Of a DNA stretch of 64,000 nt, positions 58,995 through 64,000 are shown piece by piece. Within the stretch, counting starts at the first letter, position 1; every line of letters starts with the position of its first letter. Under the pieces are notes generated by a model. The model ran no database searches and was not told the DNA's origin. It saw only the letters and a program-made list of their open reading frames with translations. Source of the DNA: Phorcus lineatus (Eukaryota > Mollusca > Gastropoda > Trochida > Trochidae); the NCBI GenBank assembly GCA_921293015.1, contig OV121090.1, forward strand, positions 23,512,304 to 23,576,303, written 5' to 3'. The translations under genes and the position numbers were made by a program.

Positions 58995-59205
58995 CCAGTA
59001 CCAATGACTTACTAAGATAGGCCTTGCCGCATTTCCCGTACTTTTCTGTGCTTGTCGTCAAAGGCTGCTGAGACGGATCGCGATAGTCCAATGAAAAACA
59101 TATGAGACACTTCGCCGAAGAGGGCACATCACTCAACACACGAACTTCGACTGGTTGGCAACAAGGTTTAAGTTAGCCATTGGTAGAGACTGGTGCAATT
59201 TAAAT
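58995..59205. repeat. Dispersed repeat, GGTAGAGACTGGTG family
   Basis: CAATGACTTACTAAG, CTTGCCGCATTTCCCGTACT, GCTTGTCGTCAAAGGCTGCT, AGTCCAATGAAAAACATATG, GACTGGTTGGCAACA and GGTAGAGACTGGTGC follow the order seen at 35905-36115 and 10344-10571. Confidence 0.75.
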
Positions 59206-59535
59206 CCTTGCGGGGGAAGATGGGATGGGGAAAAGTTTTAAATCCTATTCAGCAATGCAGTTCCTGACATTACTTCCTCAGGACAAATTTAAAGTATCTA
59301 TTACTCAATCGGAAAAGTTTTTGGTTTGGTAACACTAATCGCAGGATTTGGGGAGCATTGGGAACATGGTCGTTAGTATACAGATATGTGGGTATCATGG
59401 AATTTTGGTTGGAGCGTATTAATAGTTCAATAGAATAGTTTATGTACTTCATTTTTTGTGTTCGACTTGAACGTATCTTGATGCTAAAATGTAGAACTCC
59501 AAATTGGTGCAGCACGTATTTTCACATACATATAA

Positions 59536-59612
59536 ACATACATACATACATACATACATACATACATACAACATACATGCATACAACATACATACAACAT
59601 ACATACATATAT
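59536..59612. repeat. (CATA)n microsatellite
   Basis: A tract of ACATACATACATACAT with ACATACAACATACATGC interruptions, about 75 bp. Confidence 0.9.
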
Positions 59613-61138
59613 GTGGTAGTATATAGGTTACATCAATTTTAAGTTTAAATTCTTTAAATAGACAGTGACAGATTTATGTGATATTTTGGGGATTTATTTT
59701 CCAGCTAGGCAAAAATTGGAGCTGACTGTTAAGTAAACAAAGATTACAGCAGGGGCATATTTTATTCCACAGTGAAAATTCAGAAACTGAGATATTGTTT
59801 TGAATATGAAAGCATATAGATAAGAGTGATATGCAACCAAGTAGTTTTCTGATAACCAGTTATCTGTAAAATGACATTGTTGATGACAGAAGTTTGCGCA
59901 ACTATGGTGGCAAAGAAGGAACAGCGATCCAGTTGATGTTGTTGCATAGATGATCAGATGTCTATTTATGTAAAATCATTTTAGAAAGAAGATCCGTCAC
60001 AGAAACCCCAAAACATCAAAGGACTATAAAATTGTGAAAAAAACAAACAAACAAATGACAGATTTTAAAACTTTTTATCATTTTTCTTGTATTGAAATAT
60101 TCCCTTTGCATAGACTGTAATTCCAAGACCAGTGCGATGCGCACAACTTACTTAGAGTACTGAAACCAGTCGGAGATGTAACAAGAAATCTTATTGGATG
60201 AAAAATATTCTCCTGATATTTATATGATTCTTTTAGATAACTCATATTTTTTTAGTTTGTTGTTTCTCCGTATGTACACTTTGAATGATGAAGACATTTC
60301 GGTGGTATTATACATACGCTTCACCATAGTGTTGTTTGAGTACAATATTTTCTCTTCGTATCTCAACAATTAATTATTGGATTTAAATTAGCAATTTAAA
60401 GACGATTCATGTTTCAGATGTTTAAAGCTTGCTGCAATGAGTTTAATATCGTACCTACTATATGAATGTGGTAATTAGTACTGTCTGTAGAGATATATAG
60501 ATATATGTTTATTTCCAAAATATGAATAACGATCATTGTTAAGAAACATAAAGAAAAATATCAATCATAAACTTCCAATATTCCTAAATTAATAATTATT
60601 ATGTCCAGTATCATTTTATCTCGATCAAATTACAAAATGACACAGCAGTAATTACTCTACCACGATTAAAATAATTATTGGAAATAAAATGGTATTTATA
60701 CAGTCTTGAACTAGATCCCGTTATAAAGACAAACATAATTTTTTAAATTATACATCAACATGGAAGTTCATGGGAAATTATTTGACCAATCAAAAGCCTT
60801 TAATTATGCATGGCATTTGGTCCCACATTCAGCGATCATGAGTGGTCCACTGACCCAAATAGTGCTATTGACCTTTGCTGACCCACATTCCTCAGTGTCA
60901 TGGTGACGAACAGCCTTATTCTGTTATGGACAAGCTAACACACTGACCCCGTAAAATGACATGTTTACGGTGAACGTGTTTCGTGATCTATTGAATATAG
61001 AATTCTGTGCGAGCTGCTTAATTGGTTATATCGATTAAACACGTACTAAACTTTTGATTTATGATGAAGAATAAAAGGTTTTAAAACGTGAAAAATATTT
61101 TAATGAAATCGGCAGTGCATCGATGATCGGAAAGTATT

Positions 61139-61262
61139 ATAGTTCCTGGTTCTAAAGAGTGAATATTAGATAAAAATTTGACATTATCATGATGCACTCT
61201 TAGTTCCTGGTTCTAAAGAGTAAATTTTAAATAAACATTTGACATTATCATTATCATCATAA
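61139..61262. repeat. 62-bp tandem duplication
   Basis: TAGTTCCTGGTTCTAAAGAGT, followed by TTTGACATTATCAT, occurs twice in tandem, the second copy ending in an ATC-type tail. Confidence 0.85.
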
Positions 61263-61724
61263 AGAAACGATACAAAATTGATTTTTTCGAATACTTTCTT
61301 AACAAGTTTTGTTGTTGTCTGAGCTTAGGTTCTAAACTAAAAGTATTTATATATTAACCGGTAACGTTCGAGCACCTGTGCAAACATATAGCGATTTGCT
61401 AAAATTATGGTTAGGCTCGTAATGAGATACACATGCAGTTCAATATATAAAACTGATGATCCATTGGGATCACTGCACCAAGAAGTAGACAAGATAGATA
61501 ACAGCGATTAAAAGGAGAGACGTTGGAATGGACCGAAAGGGGGCGCGCCGTTGTCCGATTTTCGACTTTAACCTGTTTATTGTTTTTATACTGAACTGAT
61601 AGGCAGTAAGATTATGATTTAAGAAACTACCAATACCCTTGATGAAATAACACCATTAATGCATTTTGAAATATTTGACTCAAACAACAATGCTTATACT
61701 ATGTGTCTTAATGCAGTGGTCAAC

Positions 61725-62475
61725 ACAAACATGTCGGACATCAGGCAGGCCAAAACGCGGAAAACATCCGGGTACTTCATCTACAGAACCGCTTCGTTAC
61801 GTGATTGTTCGACAAACAGTGCAAAGGAAACCGAGGGCAGGTTGTCTCCAGGCACATCGACCCCATCGCAGAACGTTCCTGGGACCACGACGACTAGCAA
61901 GCAGACTTATGTAGGCAAGGAGATTTCGACGGGCGAGACTGGGTACAAGTCATGTTTTCAGTAGGAATTCATTTTCAAGAATGATTATCGACAGTGTAAA
62001 CCGAAGAGTTGATGATTTATAGCTCAAACTTGCATCCATCATGTCCGGCCATTCAAAAGGCGTTGGTTTTGGTTGGAATTTGCGAGGCTCTTGATTTATT
62101 AAATGAATCTGAATTTATCCGGATGGATGTTTTACAGCCAGTCGAGACAACAACCTTGTGAAATCATTTTCCAGCACAACAATGCAAGGTCACATTCGGC
62201 AAGGTTGACTCAGAACTTTTACTACAACGCTAACGTTCCAGTCTTACAATGATCGACATATTCCCCCCGATATTGACCCCATTGAACACTTAAGAGATCA
62301 TCTCGATCGTTAACTCAGAAATCGCCCTGTGGCTTCTGTCAACCTCCAACAAGTGGACCACTGTCTCTTTGAAGAATGGCAATGCATCCCCCTTGACGCC
62401 ATCCGACGTTTGACGTCATCAGCCCGAACTTGTACTGGCATTTATTGACGCCAAGGACGTACATGCCCGATAGTA
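61725..62475 (+). pseudogene. Decayed Tc1/mariner transposase
   Basis: The N-terminal part (61733-61920) reads SGRPKRGKHPGTSS, then PLRYVIVRQTVQRKPRAGCL, resembling the SGRPR...R...I.RQTVRNRL region of Tc1 helix-turn-helix domains. The C-terminal part has FQHNNARSHSARLTQNF, PDIDPIEHLRDHL and CLFEEWQCIPLDAIRRL, typical of the Tc1 catalytic core. Damage: the second catalytic Asp is Asn (HNN for QDN), TGA stands where the conserved Trp before SPD would be, there is a frameshift near 62265, an in-frame TAA near 62312, and the middle of the protein is unrecognisable. Dead element; its terminal repeats were not located. Confidence 0.8.
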
Positions 62476-64000
62476 AGGCGACGTCTCTTGTGACATTTTA
62501 ATATTTGCCTCTTTTATTTGTGTAGATCAAATTTTCATTTCAGACCTCAAACTGCTTACAGGCTTTTCCTAAATATAGTAAATCCTTGATTGAAGTGATT
62601 TTAAATTTCAATTGAATTTTCCCAATTTGAAATTTCTATATTATTTCTAAAATTCATTCTGTCACAATCGGTTTTGAAAGATATCATTGACTTAAAAAAG
62701 CCACATCGCTTTAACCATAACAAATTCTTCTCATTTTGATTCTCGTTTTATTTCACTTGAGAGGTTTGATGTACGGTTGTGAGAAACACATACAAGCTAA
62801 AGCAGCAACACGCACATGTACCTGGCTTGTCACGTAATGATTGCAATCTACAACGATGACTTTTAGTTACGTGTCCTTAGCCGTTTGTAACACATTGTAA
62901 CTCTTGTTTAACCGAATGTAAGTCCAAGTCGTCGGAGACCAACGTTGAATTATCAAGAGGAACTATAAAATTGCAAAACAAGAGCCATTGTCTCTGTAGT
63001 TCACCAGGCTTTATAATGCTAAGGAATATTTTGATATTGTTCCCCATTCTTACGTGTTCGGCTTCGGCCCAAGGTTGAGGACCTGTTTTCTTTAAAGATG
63101 AGTCAGTGCTCAAGATGATTTTGTAAATCGATACAATTTACGTATCTAATACGATTTACTTGATGTTAATTGTATCTGTTTTAATCTATGATCTTTATTC
63201 TATGATCATTGAACTCCCGGAAATAAATAAACGTTCATTTAAGACAACGGGCAATTTAACGTCCTAGCTCCTTACACGGTAATAATTAAACAACCAAAGT
63301 CAATGAAGAGGCTTTGCTTTTCATAAAAAAACTAATCTCCTTAAAATGAAATCTAAATGCTCCACTACATTACGCATGTAATGTGCGTGACGTAGTGCAG
63401 CAATATTAGATTTTATTTTAATGAGATTGAAAAAAAGTGCTTTGTTGAGTTATGGACTCCTTACATCGATTTACAAGCCAAACTTTGACGTAGAGCTTTG
63501 ATATGCGTCACAACTTTATGATCAAATCTTTATGATCGCTTGTATTTTAAAACTATTGCGTATAGAACGTATGTTATTATGATTCTCGAATTACCGCGTA
63601 CCCAATCAGAAACTATTTTATGACGCCCTAGCGTGTTTTTGTATCGCTGTTATGTATTTTCAAATGGTTAAAAAAATTAATTCATTCAAGTAAAGTGCAC
63701 GGTTAATGTTATTCACAACATGTTTCATTTCAATTTATAAAATGTCAGTAGTATACAAATCAAATACAGATATCAGTAGAGACATTAACATTGACCTTCG
63801 CATATGTAATTAAGTAGTTAAAATAATTTTGAAGTGCATTGTAAAAAGTGCATTTCGATAGTATCAGAGAACATCGTTTATGAAAAGCTGGGCGCCGAAT
63901 TTCTAATTAAAGTATCTCTCCGAAGAAGTTGGCAATTTGAACCTTCTAACATCCTTGGAATTAAGAACATCTGTCGCTGTCTCTTCGCGTATTAAAGGTG
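62476..64000. other. Right-edge intergenic sequence
   Basis: No gene recognised. A 78-codon minus-strand frame at 62877-63113 has no domain I know and no clear splice context. The only structured feature is the inverted repeat at 63330-63428. Confidence 0.5.
63330..63428. repeat. Perfect-looking hairpin, about 45-bp arms
   Basis: AATCTCCTTAAAATGAAATCTA, then GCTCCACTACATTACGCA, mirrors TGCGTGACGTAGTGC, then TAGATTTTATTTTAATGAGATT around a loop of a few bases. Probably a tiny foldback element. Confidence 0.75.

Larger units (their letters stand above)
57575..61724. other. Region downstream of the SLC6 gene
   Basis: No gene recognised. It holds an AATAAA candidate at 58012-58017, a dispersed repeat (58995-59205), an ATAC microsatellite and a 62-bp tandem duplication (61139-61262). 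Open frames here are short and without domains. Confidence 0.55.

Noticed and set aside
62877-63113. A 78-codon minus-strand open frame
   Set aside because: No recognised domain, weak splice context and no neighbouring exons; might be a transposon fragment but cannot be supported.

Overview
The window is animal nuclear DNA: AT-rich, with intron-dense genes, GT-AG splice sites, AATAAA signals and many short inverted-repeat transposable elements. A repeat tail at 19312-19377 that ends in (TCAC)n and contains a GGCTGAAATATTGCC-type core resembles one common in abalones and related marine gastropods, so a vetigastropod-like mollusc is my best guess. That rests on recognition, not on a search.

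Five protein genes can be built exon by exon. (1) 1-984, minus: the 5' end of SF3B3, a U2 snRNP splicing factor, running off the left edge. (2) 1879-15968, plus: a complete 22-exon COG4, a Golgi tethering-complex subunit of 760 aa, head-to-head with SF3B3 across about 0.9 kb. (3) 20543-28301, plus: a complete 13-exon WDR89, a WD40 protein of about 368 aa. (4) 30236-37084, minus: a six-exon cytosolic sulfotransferase of 313 aa. (5) 45622-57574, plus: a 13-exon SLC6 Na+/Cl- coupled transporter of 599 aa that looks most like the glycine transporters. All five models keep frame across every junction. They are unrelated housekeeping or metabolic genes, and I see no shared pathway.

The spaces between and inside genes are mostly repeats. 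There are at least five families of short terminal-inverted-repeat elements, several with TTAA at their ends. Others are a tRNA-derived SINE-like copy, several minisatellites, a decayed Tc1/mariner transposase at 61725-62475, and a roughly 3.1-kb ATC-rich minisatellite (54-bp unit) in intron 9 of the SLC6 gene. That array creates very long but meaningless open frames on both strands.

The most interesting observations are gene-remodelling events. They include a decayed in-frame duplicate of SLC6 exon 1, repeated copies of the SLC6 exon 9 splice-donor region beside the giant minisatellite, and a chimeric inverted copy of WDR89 exon 2. In addition, the splice acceptor of sulfotransferase exon 3 appears to be supplied by the end of a TTAA-type element, and the last sulfotransferase intron starts with GC. 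I found no CRISPR array, no rRNA, no clear functional tRNA gene and no convincing new multi-gene system.
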